A stretch of DNA of 64,000 bases, taken from Ceriagrion tenellum (Eukaryota > Arthropoda > Insecta > Odonata > Coenagrionidae). The translations under genes were made by a program, and so were the position numbers. A model generated the notes under the pieces. That model ran no database searches, was not told the origin of the DNA, and saw only the letters and a list, made by a program, of their open reading frames with translations. Below are positions 22,690-31,929 of this stretch, in pieces (within the stretch, counting starts at the first letter, position 1; each line of letters begins with the position of its first letter). The stretch is taken from NCBI GenBank assembly GCA_963169105.1, contig OY720639.1:48217848-48281847 (forward strand). Direction: 5' to 3'.

Positions 22690-23590
22690 ATCTGTATCAC
22701 TTTAGCTAAACACGCCACAAAAGAAAACCTTACAGTAGATACCATCTGTAGCACATAGAAGTGGAAATTGCTCGTGTCCGCCGAGGTAAGCCGGTTCGTG
22801 ATTATTCTGAACATCAGGGAGCTTCATTAGGCCGACATGCGACACTTCCGACCTTCAGTCAGCGCTCCCGGGCAGCAGCTATCACCGCAACAGAACAGAT
22901 TGGCAATTAAGGGGGATCGCCATGAGAACCGTCACGCAGTTTTGGCACCGCTGCTGTTTCCAACCCGTTTTGAATGCTGGGAAAAATCCCAAAACCATGG
23001 GAATGAGGAACATATGGCTACGTTTGGACTCGTCTCATGTGGTTACTGCAGTGGAACGCAGTCTAATGATTACACAGGTTGGTGGAGGAGCTATAGACGA
23101 TGAGAGAGATCAGTAGATATTGGTTCGCCGGAAGGACACTCACGGTCAACGATAAGTAACGAGTGATTGGGACGTTTTTCACCGGTTCAGGCTAATGCTC
23201 TGACCAACATCTCCGAAAGCAGAAATTTTACATTATCTGCTACGGGAGAAAAAAATATCTCCTCTTTGGTAAATTACATGACCCTTCCGGTTCAATACCT
23301 TCGCAATTACTACATGTTCGAGGGGATGGAGTATGATAAAATCGAAAAATATTCACAAAAGAAAGGAAATGATTGTCTTCGGACGATACTGTATTAAGGA
23401 AAACGGCATGCATGGTGTAATAGGCTATGCATTTCTCAGCTTCATGAATATTTCTACATTTCGCCGAATTCTTTTCTCAATTACTATTAACATATGTCGC
23501 TAGCTAGGATGCTAAAGAGAACTCTACATCAACACATTGCCCGACAATCCAACTAAAGAAAGTTTGGCAGGGGATGAGATATAACCAATA
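22690..23590. other. No supported feature
   Basis: Moderately GC-rich at 22,830-23,110 with overlapping 64-88 codon ORFs on the plus strand. No domain, repeat or RNA recognised. Confidence 0.35.
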
Positions 23591-23604
23591 TGCACTGTGA
23601 TGTA

Positions 23605-23795
23605 TATCATCATCATTGGTCGTTCAATCCTGAGATTGGTTGACTGCAGCCCTCCACCCTTCCCTATGTAATGCTATTTCCCTTACCTCCTAGTATCTCT
23701 TCCTATGTACTTTCCTCTTTATTTGGTCCATGAACTTATTTCTAGGTCTTCCTCTGGGGTCTCTTCCCTCAATTTTACCTTCAATTATGTCGTGT
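23605..23795 (-). pseudogene. LINE C-terminus with ATC tail
   Basis: The minus strand reads GRDPRGRPRNKFMDQIKRKV and then LHREGWRAAVNQSQD, the conserved C-terminal end of endonuclease-RT type LINEs (GRGRPR...WR.AVNQ). It ends in a short GAT repeat on that strand. The fragment is 5'-truncated, as usual for LINE insertions. Confidence 0.85.
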
Positions 23796-24189
23796 ATAGA
23801 TAGATATGATTTTCTCCAAATGCACTACACTATAGATATGCCACCAATGCCACAGAAACTATTGAGTTAATGTACACTGCAACTAGGTTAACGAGATACA
23901 AGATTCATACAAAGATCCCGCGAAACGTGACGCCAGTACCACGTGTCAGATTTAAAACACAGTACTACTGGTAATACTACAACTGTAGGGAGCAAAAGTA
24001 CTAGCCAGTTAAACTGCTCATCGACTATCCCTATTCAAAGTCTCATTGACAGCCATTATGGACTCTTAGTGATCGCGGAAAAGACGACATTTTATATCAG
24101 TCTGATGTGCAGTCTATTGCTCAAATTTTATCCTCATGGTCGGTTCTGCCGTAGTATGTTTGAGTTCATAAAATATAACTCTGCCGGCA

Positions 24190-25560
24190 AATGAATTGTT
24201 TTGAATTCTTAGAATTGTCTTGTCTTGAATTTACTTAAAAGATTAAGTCAAATTTTCAATCAGTGGTCTGAATGCGTTTCCCATTCCAGTTGTTTCAAGA
24301 GGTTAGTAACACTAACGAGACTATTATAACAGCCTTTCACCTATCTTAATAATTTCTGCACGCGTTCTAACTCTGTTTTTAAGCCTACCTCGCGGGGATT
24401 CCTGATACTGACCATTCCAAGTGGGGTCTAACAAGGGAGAAGTAGCTGATTTCTGACTTTATCGTAACATTTATCAAGTATTTTTTTAACGTATCCATAT
24501 TTGACGACTAACTTGTCAAGTTCTTTCCCGAATATGTTCAGCCCGCAAGAGATCATTAGTTCATTAAACCTGGCATTTAATAGACTCTACAATGTCTAAT
24601 TAGGTATTGCGTATGTAATAAACTTATTAGGAAGAGTTTCTTTATTTTCCAGAAGTTGATTGCACACATTTTTTTTTCATATTCAATTCTAGCCACCAAG
24701 CGCTTAGCGCTAGCGCTTAGCGCTAGCGCTTAGCGCGAAGCGTTAGCGCTTCACTATCAATATTGCTACGGATTTCCCGGTAAACTATAGCATCGTCTGC
24801 AAATAGCCGAAGCTTACTATTTACTGCTTCATCAGCATAGTTAATATACAAAAGGAAAATCAGTGGACTTTTGACACTCACGACACTCATGACACTAAGT
24901 CACACGAAGTGACTTCAACCTCATTAAATATGGCGCAGTCTAATAAAACACTCTGTACGCGACCGCATAGGAATTTTCTAGTTCAGGAAATTAAATCTCA
25001 TCTAAGCCGTTAGATTTCAATATAATAAGATGTTTTCTAGGGATACTTTATCAAACGCTTTTCCTCAGTAAAGAAAATTTGCGAAAACTGGAACGTTATT
25101 TTCACCGGAGACTAAAATATCGTGGGCAAACGATGCTTATAGTGTTTCGCAAGACTTCTCTCCCTAAATTCGTGTTGTGTTTTGAATACCAAGTTTTGTA
25201 TATAGAAGTGCCTCATCACTGAGCTTACAATTATACCTATGATCAAGGAATTTGCGTGGAATACATATAAGGGATATCGGTCTGCAATTCGATGGCTCGT
25301 CCTCATCACTACTTTTAAAAATGGGTGTTACATAAGCAATTTTCCAGTCCTTGGGTAATAATAATGTCATCTTTATTTATTGAGCGATATTGGGTACTAA
25401 GTGTTCCTTGATAGATTTTCTAAATATTACCTGCAAGTAGGGAGTTATTTCTGAAGCTAGTACTCCAAAACGCGGGAAAGAATTTCTTCAGAACGTTGCA
25501 ACTTATTTGGACTGAGGAATTTTAACCAATTTTCTATTCCGCGAGCAAAAATACCAATAA
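24190..25560 (-). pseudogene. LINE RT, minus strand
   Basis: High to low coordinates read LPKDWKIAYVTPIFKS, SNCRPISLICIP and LVFKTQHEFRERS (25,370-25,130), RT fingers motifs. LRLFADDAIVYREI (~24,820) is a palm motif with both Asp intact. LVRPHLEW (~24,430) and ELERVQKLL, VSVTNLLKQLEWET and LNLLSKFKTRQF (24,380-24,260) follow. Several frameshifts. A palindromic simple repeat at 24,700-24,752 interrupts it between the palm and the C-terminal part. Confidence 0.85.
24700..24752. repeat. GCGCTTAGCGCTA palindromic tandem repeat
   Basis: About four units of AGCGCTTAGCGCT, each self-complementary, so the whole array can fold on itself. It stands out as GC-rich within an AT-rich decayed LINE. Confidence 0.9.
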
Positions 25561-26470
25561 AATACAAAAATACCATCGCTGGCTGGTAACGACTATTAAC
25601 CATCACGGATGTATTCTTTAAAGACTAGTGAACACAAGTTGAAAGGAGTTTAATAAATTACCCTTCTTCCAACTCTTTTTAAATAATTCGCCTTCATCGT
25701 TTCTCAGTGGATCAACTTTAGATCTTTCGCTTTGAGCGGAAAGAAACCGTGTACTAAGGGAACGATTTTAATTCGTTGTCATTCCTATATCACTATGTTG
25801 ACATTCATATCCCCCCGCATGGAACTCCTCACCTCAATAAATCTTTTATAGTGACAGCTGCTAAAATATGAAACACATTACCATGAGAAATAAGAAACTC
25901 ACAATCAATACGTGTGTTCAAATCAAAATTTTACAAGTTACTTCTAATTGATGCATGGCAGTTCCCTGCATAACTGATAACGCTGCTCTATTAACTTACA
26001 TGAAGTGGGAAAGAATAAATATATTTAAGTTTGCTCTTTGCTAAATTTTCGAACTGTGATCTCTATTATGGTTATGAATGTAATAACATGTACTGAACAA
26101 GGACGTTTTCAACATTCCTGATATGTATATGTATTGTGAAACTGAAAACCGGCGAATTAACATTTAATGGGATTGAAATGTATATAATTTTTTTGTAACT
26201 ATTACTACATTTCTTCTTTTTTTATTACTATTCTTTTCTTACTTTTGTAATAACTGTGTAAAATATCTCATGGGCCAGAATGGCCCACGATAATAAATTA
26301 ATTGAATTGAACTGTAGCTATGGTGTCCATAGAGTTCTTAAATATCCATGGAGATACCTCTACAAGAGGGAATAGTTTGTATCAGCAGTCTAGGCTGTGA
26401 TTTCATCGAAGGGATGCCGATGTAGATCAAGTAGCTATCTAGCAGTCAAGTGAGAAAATATAATTTGGTT
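25561..26470. other. AT-rich spacer, no feature
   Basis: No coding signature. A short ATGGGCCAGAATGGCCCA palindrome at about 26,270 sits before AATAAATTAATTGAATTGAA. This could be the end of an old retroelement, but it is not supported further. Confidence 0.35.
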
Positions 26471-26474
26471 TTTT

Positions 26475-26650
26475 CCCGGCGTATGATACTAATAAAGTCT
26501 TCACGGGTTTCCAACCAGGTTAGAGATTTGTTGGCCGACGTTTCGATGGCTACCTCCGCCATCGCTCTCAGGGCATACCCTGAGGCGACCAAGGTTTTTC
26601 TGCCAACAAATACCTAACCTGGTGGAAAACCCGAGAGGACTTCATTAGTC
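26475..26650. repeat. PLE-type palindrome next to tRNA-Gly
   Basis: The left arm at 26,487-26,535 (ACTAATAAAGTCTTCACGGG) matches inverted at 26,601-26,649. The inner part carries GGCCGACGTTTCGATGGC. On the minus strand this gives CTGAGAG, a CGATGGC/GCCATCG hairpin, then AAACGTCGG, a degenerate hammerhead-like core. The TTTTTTCCCGGCG start matches the 3' end of the PLE at 28.2 kb. The unit ends ~47 bp from the 3' end of the tRNA-Gly gene. Confidence 0.7.
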
Positions 26651-26696
26651 AAGTGAGAGTGTGGCAAAAACAAATTGCATGAGGAGATACAAAAGT

Positions 26697-26767
26697 TGCA
26701 TCGGCCGGGAATCGAACCCGGGCCGCCCGCGTGGCAGGCGAGCATTCTACCACTGAACCACCGATGC
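26697..26767 (-). tRNA. tRNA-Gly (GCC)
   Basis: On the minus strand the 71-nt gene starts GCATCGGTGGTTCAGTGGTA (A box in the D arm). It has the anticodon loop TGCCACG with anticodon GCC, and a T arm with GGTTCGATTCC (B box). The GCATCGG/CCGATGC acceptor stem pairs perfectly, with discriminator A. A four-T terminator follows immediately. All cloverleaf elements are intact, so it is probably functional. Confidence 0.97.
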
Positions 26768-27076
26768 CCGTAAGTAAGAGAGGTAGTCTCTCAAATGACT
26801 TAGCCTCCAAACTACGGGTATACGTTGGCACGGAACGGCATGATCTGCCGGAAGCGCAAGAGAGGATTCAGGAATGGGTGGGCCTGCCATTATTTCCTGT
26901 CGCAGCTGACACCACCTCCGACTTTCCATACATCTTGGGAATGAACTAATTGGAACGACCACGGACAGTCGTGGCAAGCAGTGTAAGTAAAATTTAACGT
27001 CCTGTCTCTCTCAACGTTCCGCTCAGTGAATTTCAAGGACAAAGAATGTTTTTCATGCCAAACTGGCGACATGCCC

Positions 27077-27196
27077 TTGAAGCAACCGGTAGATCAAGGC
27101 TTGTAGCTGGACCAAGCCATCTAACTTCCTTCACGGTACGCCGTGAAAGAGGTTAGATGACTTGGCTCGCGACTTACCGCAGCGGCGGTGCTTCAA
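27077..27196. repeat. Strong 120-nt hairpin
   Basis: The inner stem is ACCAAGCCATCTAACTTCCT plus TCACGG (27,111-27,136), a TACG loop, and CCGTGAAAGAGGTTAGATGA plus CTTGGC (27,141-27,166). About 24 of 26 positions pair. An outer TTGAAGCA/TGCTTCAA pair extends it. The size suits a small-RNA hairpin or a short MITE. I do not recognise a known microRNA in it. Confidence 0.7.
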
Positions 27197-27544
27197 CATA
27201 TCTACTCATACTTCGAAATACTCTCATCCCCAACCCTCGTGAGAGGAGACTGGCCGTATGCTTCAGATAACAGTCTTATATAGCGAAATGTCGACTCCGA
27301 TATTCCGTAGATTATCTTCTTGCATCTAGAGTCACCAGGCTTTGCGATAATATCCAATATTCGATTTTCAGCAATATCCAACATCATGCCATAAGTTATT
27401 TCATTCAATGTGAAATATTAAGCCGTAAATGAAGCTTAGGTAATAAAAATCAATTCAATACGCGACAAGAGAGCGATATTATGTGATTCTACTTTTGGTG
27501 ATCGAACGATAAAAACGCAACTACAGTGCTCTAAAAAGATATGA

Positions 27545-27995
27545 CCATAGACGGGAAAGCACAGAGTGAAATCATTCGTGAGGAGCGAGACATTCAGTGG
27601 ATCGGAAATATGGACCATTGGCAAAGCAGACCGGGAAAGATTAGAAGCATTCGAAACCTGGTGCAGGAGGAGTATACTGCGAATTAAAATAACGATAAAA
27701 TAAGAAATTAGAGGAAATATATACAATAGTCGAAGAAGAAAGAACCATATGTCGCTTCAAACAGAAAATAAAAACCAGATGGACAGGGCATGCCCTAAGA
27801 TAGGCTTGTAAAGAATATGATTGAAGGAGAAACAGACGAAAAAGTCTCAATAGGAAGGCCAAGGGATAATATCCCAAAGATAAAGCTGAATACATAAGAA
27901 GAACAGCCAGAGGTATATGGAACTAGCATACAATAGGAAGGGTGGCAGGCTGCAGCCAACCAATCTTACCATCGATCGTCTAATGATAATAATTA
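27545..27995 (+). pseudogene. LINE C-terminal fragment
   Basis: The plus strand reads LEAFETWCRRSILRIK, then RWTGHALR and YIRRTARGIWN, and ends RVAGCSQPILPSIV before an ATAATAATTA tail. These are the ETW / W.GH.LR / AA.NQP blocks at the C-terminus of endonuclease-RT LINEs. Frames shift several times. Confidence 0.75.
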
Positions 27996-28177
27996 AAATG
28001 CAAAGTTTTTTGGAATGGAATTTGCCGCACTAACGCCAGTTTGAGAAGATATTTCAGGAATTCTTTCACTGAAGCGAATTTTACATGTGGGTCACTTCGG
28101 GAAAAAGGTAAATTTTGTAAAAATTTCCTGGTACAGGCAAGAAATTTTAATAACTTCACGGATAATAAAGGATTTGG

Positions 28178-29258
28178 TTCTTTCCCGGCGAACATGACTG
28201 AAAAATTCTTCTCAGGTTTCCAGCTGGTTTAGGACGGCCATTACTGCCAGCGTTTCGATTGCTTTCTCTTCCACCGCCGTCAGCGCTGTTGTAGTACCAA
28301 GTATCGTACAAGGTTTTTATAGACGGGCGCGGAGGTCAAGTCTCATCTGATTGGTCAGAATTGGGCGCTTTTTTCCTCTGGTCTTTCTGATTTTTGAATG
28401 ACTGGATCCCATGTTTTGCTAAAGGTACATCCTGTGTCTCTGTTCATAGTCTTTTTTTCAAGTCTTATCTCGATGGCCCCTGCGGACGGCCGATCCCAAT
28501 ATCCATTGGCCCTGCAGATCAATTCAGCTACATCAAATACAGAATAGTCGAAGATTGATGCCATGGTCGCCGATTGATGGCATGGTCGTGGTGAATGCTG
28601 TCGTCGGTGACTGCCGATTTCTGAGGATATCCTAGCCTGATGCAGCGCTTGTGTTCGGATATCCTGGCTTCAACTGTCCGTCTGGTCTCTCCGATGTACA
28701 CGTCTCCACACTCACTGAGGATGCGGTAGACACAAAAGGTCTCGAGTCTCATCTTGTCCTTGATTCTGGCAAGTCTGTAATTTTCCCGTGGCTTGAGTAT
28801 CACCTTATAATTGTGCCAAATGAAAATTCTCGACAATTTCACCGCAAGTTTTGAGCCGTAAGGAAGAACTGCCTTAGTAATAGGCATGGCTTTATCTTCT
28901 GGAGTCTTTTACCGTGGCAGATGCTCTTCTTTCTGTGACTGGTTTTGGACGGTCTTTTTGAGGGGCAAGTGGATATCTTCTCCCATATCCATCCTGTTCG
29001 ATGGTGGCATGCGTGTGCTTGATTTCTTCCGACAAGTTGTGTTCGTCCGCAATACACCTAGGTGTAAGGAAGATAGGACAACATGCGGTTGGAAGGGGAG
29101 GCGATGGCTGCGTCCATTCAGATAGAGATCCATATCGGTAGGCTTATATTAACCCTACGGACCACGGTTGCATCTTTTTTTCGGATAAGGACGTCAAGGA
29201 AAGATAGGCACCCATTCTTTTCCGGCTCCATACTCAAAAGGCGCAATATTCTGACAAG
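28178..29258 (-). pseudogene. Penelope-like element: RT end, GIY-YIG and 3' region
   Basis: On the minus strand, the RT C-terminal segment MEPEKNGCLSFLDVLIRKKD is at ~29,220-29,160, followed by DLYLNGRSHRLPFQPHVVLS (29,130-29,070). The GIY-YIG endonuclease domain starts with VYRILSECGDVYIGETRRTV (~28,750) and continues ARISEHKRCIRLGYPQKSAV. The usual GVY-YIG signature and downstream Arg are present, so the endonuclease core is recognisable. Frameshifts inactivate the copy. The 3' region (28,178-28,330) holds AATCGAAACGCTGGC with an upstream CTGACGG, a degenerate hammerhead-like core. The 5' side is cut off at a GC-rich segment. Confidence 0.9.
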
Positions 29259-29365
29259 ACCTGTGCGCCGCCGCGCCGCGCCGCCGCCGCCGATGGTTTT
29301 GTACGGCGCGCCGCCGATAGCGCCGCAGGTCCCCCATGTCGGCGCGGCGGCGCGCGCCGTCACAT
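29258..29365. repeat. GC-rich segment fused to PLE 5' side (copy 1)
   Basis: Almost pure GCC/GCG steps in AT-rich DNA. On the minus strand it contains CGTACAAAACCATCGG and ends CGGCGCACAGGTCT exactly where PLE sequence begins. Inside, GACCTGTGCGCC (29,258) and GCGCCGCAGGTC (29,320) form an inverted pair, so a ~75 bp palindromic element is one reading. Confidence 0.7.
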
Positions 29366-30200
29366 GCGGTCATGTACGAATCATTGCCTTTAGAACATGG
29401 CTCCTGTATTTGAGGACACTAATTTTTGCTGACTCCTCATCATTGTATATCATAACTTTGCCAAACATTACCACAGTTACACTGATATCCGTGCAGCGGT
29501 ATTAAGTCTTTCCTAAATAACGACAGTTATCCGTGCGTTTAGGGAGGGAACCATCTTCAAAGACTTCGAGATATCATTTTAAGGTTATTTTTAATTTTAT
29601 TTTTTTTTATTTCCGCTAGTTTGCACGCTAGAGCAGTATCCAGTGTATTTAAATAAAAAAATGCGTATTTTATTCTTTTTTCAAGCATTTTTAAGCATCC
29701 TCTCTCATTGGAATTGTAACATTTGTAGGGTATATCAAAATGTTAATTGTACACAGTAAAATACCTTTGTTCTAATCCATGTTTTAAAGTATAACGCGAC
29801 TTTAATTCAGCCAAAGTTGAGGCTTGAGGGTACCGAGAGGAGACCGCAGAAACTCTACATCTGCTACGTGCTCATTAAGGGTCATGCGCCAGCGTGGGCT
29901 CTCATTTTGAATGTCTCCGAGCTCAGAGTTTTGGACCTTATGTCACCCTCAGAACCTCTAGCTCGATCCCACCCATCAGGTGGGTGAAGGTATGGAACGA
30001 GCTAGAGCAATAGAAACTCCTGCATGCGGCTATGTTTCAGCATTGTATGTGACTTTTAAAAGTAACTTGTTGAGATGTTTAACCGTGGTCCCCTTGACGC
30101 CTTTCGTTAAGAGCAGGCTAATGCCGACGCCGGGTTTCTATCCACCCTTCCTCCCTTACCTATCCCCTATGGTGCAAATGACCTTAGCCGCCGGTCGCCT
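29366..30200. other. No supported feature
   Basis: AT-rich, with a 102-codon ORF at 29,980-30,288 that runs into antisense LINE sequence. No domain recognised. Confidence 0.35.
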
Positions 30201-31310
30201 CCCCAAAAATCCAATCCAAACAATAAGCACTCTGGCCATACTGCTTCCTCGTAGATCCATCAAATTAGTTTTGAAAAAGCTTGCCTAACATTTTTACTTA
30301 AATTAATTAGCAACTCCGAAGGTATGTTCTCCACTCCTAAAGCTTTTCTTGCCTTCATCTCTTTCAGTGCTTTCTCTTTTTCACCGTAAAGTATCATTGG
30401 ACCAAGGTAATCCTCATCTAGTATTCCCTCATCCTTCACGTCTAAATTAGTGTATCTACTATCGCTCTTCCACGTATTCTCTCTACCTACCTTGAATATC
30501 TTCTTGCTGGATTAATACCCTACCTGCTCTGCTCTTAATATTTGGTAGTCCATTGTTGGCATTTTTCACCTCCTTCTCTCCTCTATTTTCCCAATCATTT
30601 CTTGCGTAACCCCCTGATCCTTACCCCCTCGTTTTCGCTTATCCTTTCGTTTTTCCGCCTCTCTTAATATGCTTGTATGTATATTCTCCCATGTTTTCTC
30701 CATTTCCTTTGCTTCACTTATGCTCCATTCCACTTGCTCTTCGTATTCCCTTCTTTTTTTCCCCTACCAAAGCTTCAAAGTTCCATCTGTTTATCCACCT
30801 ACTCTTTTAAATCTGCGATGACATATCATCAAAACTAAGTTAAGATTCAAGCCTGCATTCAAACAAAGTTCAACTGCCTTCTCGCCGAGATCATTTCTGG
30901 TTCCTAATCCATACCGTCCCACTTCATACTCACATCTCCCTTCCCTCACTACTGCGTTCCAGACACCCATTACTATTAGGTTTCTCTTGTCCGGGAACTC
31001 TCTGATTACCTCCTCTAGCTGTGTATAAAGCCCATACACCTCTTAATACCCATGGTTGCTTGTGGGCATGTTCATCTGGGCTATAACGACAGTTGTTGAG
31101 CGTACTTTTATTTCAACCACTAGTATGCTGTCCCTCTGTTCAATGTTTACTACCCTCCTCCCCAATTTTGCGTTCAATACTATAGCTACCCCACGTTGAA
31201 TCTCATCCCCACCACTATAGATTACCCTGTAACTATCACTGCAATAGTCTCCGCTGTCCTTCCATCACTCCTCGCACAGCTCCAAGGCATCCACGTACTC
31301 TAAAATAATC
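30200..31310 (-). pseudogene. LINE endonuclease plus start of RT
   Basis: High to low coordinates read DYCSDSYRVIYSGGDEIQRG (~31,250), VVIAQMNMPTS (~31,080), EEVIREFPDKRNLIVMGVWN (~31,000), YGLGTRNDLGEKAVELC (~30,900), VTQEMIGKIEERR (~30,600) and ALGVENIPSELLI (~30,320). This is the APE endonuclease, linker and entry to the RT. The catalytic GDWN motif is GVWN here, an Asp loss that would kill endonuclease activity. Frameshifts are present too. Confidence 0.85.
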
Positions 31311-31330
31311 CGGCAAACAGTTTTGGAGCA

Positions 31331-31920
31331 GGGGCCGTTTTAGCTGAGAGTTTGAGTTATGGCACTGGGGCGTTTCGGTTATCACTCGGCTAGTAGCGAT
31401 TCTTTTATGATTTATGACTAGAGGCAGTAGTTATAAATGTGTCAAGTAAAATTGTAGCTATTGTATATAATTTGGTGTTGCTTACATAGATAAAGACCTT
31501 AGCATGATTTTTCTCATCAACAACTAGATATGCTTTGGCCTGTATGTTCGGTGTTATCGATCACAGATGAAATGGTTCCTTATAGTACTGGAAAAAAATC
31601 TCCCCGCAAAGATAAAAATCATATATTATTTTACAGTATTGGTAGCACACCCACAGTTCAGTACGTAGTTCATTACTCACCCCCTCCCACCACCATTGAA
31701 ATGACTACCACTAGTCATAAATCATAAAAGCATCGATACCAGCCGAGTGGTAACCAAAATGCCCCTGCGGAGAAACGCCCCTGATCTCAAACGGCATCAC
31801 CTAATTATCCCTGCCCCAAAACAGCTTCGCCCAATCATACCTGTGCCCAAATGACCTGCGCAAAAAAAGCTCGCGCCAAAACGACCGCGCCCAAACCGGC
31901 GCACTCCCGCACAACGGAAT
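31331..31920. mobile_element. Non-autonomous TIR element with GCCCCAAAACG-type repeats
   Basis: The arm 31,363-31,432 (GGGGCGTTTCGG...TTTATGACTAG) returns inverted at 31,710-31,767. Outside the right arm, to about 31,920, lie degenerate short units around GCCCAAA and GCGCCAAAACG. A matching single GGGGCCGTTTTAG unit lies left of the left arm. The ~280 bp between the arms has no transposase. This looks like a MITE with subterminal repeats; no superfamily is assigned. Confidence 0.65.
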
Positions 31921-31929
31921 GTCCCAGTC

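Noticed and set aside
24700..24752. CRISPR-like direct repeats
   Set aside because: Units are contiguous with no spacers, and the host is eukaryotic; it is a palindromic microsatellite.
28337..29365. Bacterial or viral GIY-YIG homing nuclease
   Set aside because: Upstream RT C-terminal blocks (NGCLSFLDVLI) and the characteristic 3' unit identify a Penelope-like element.
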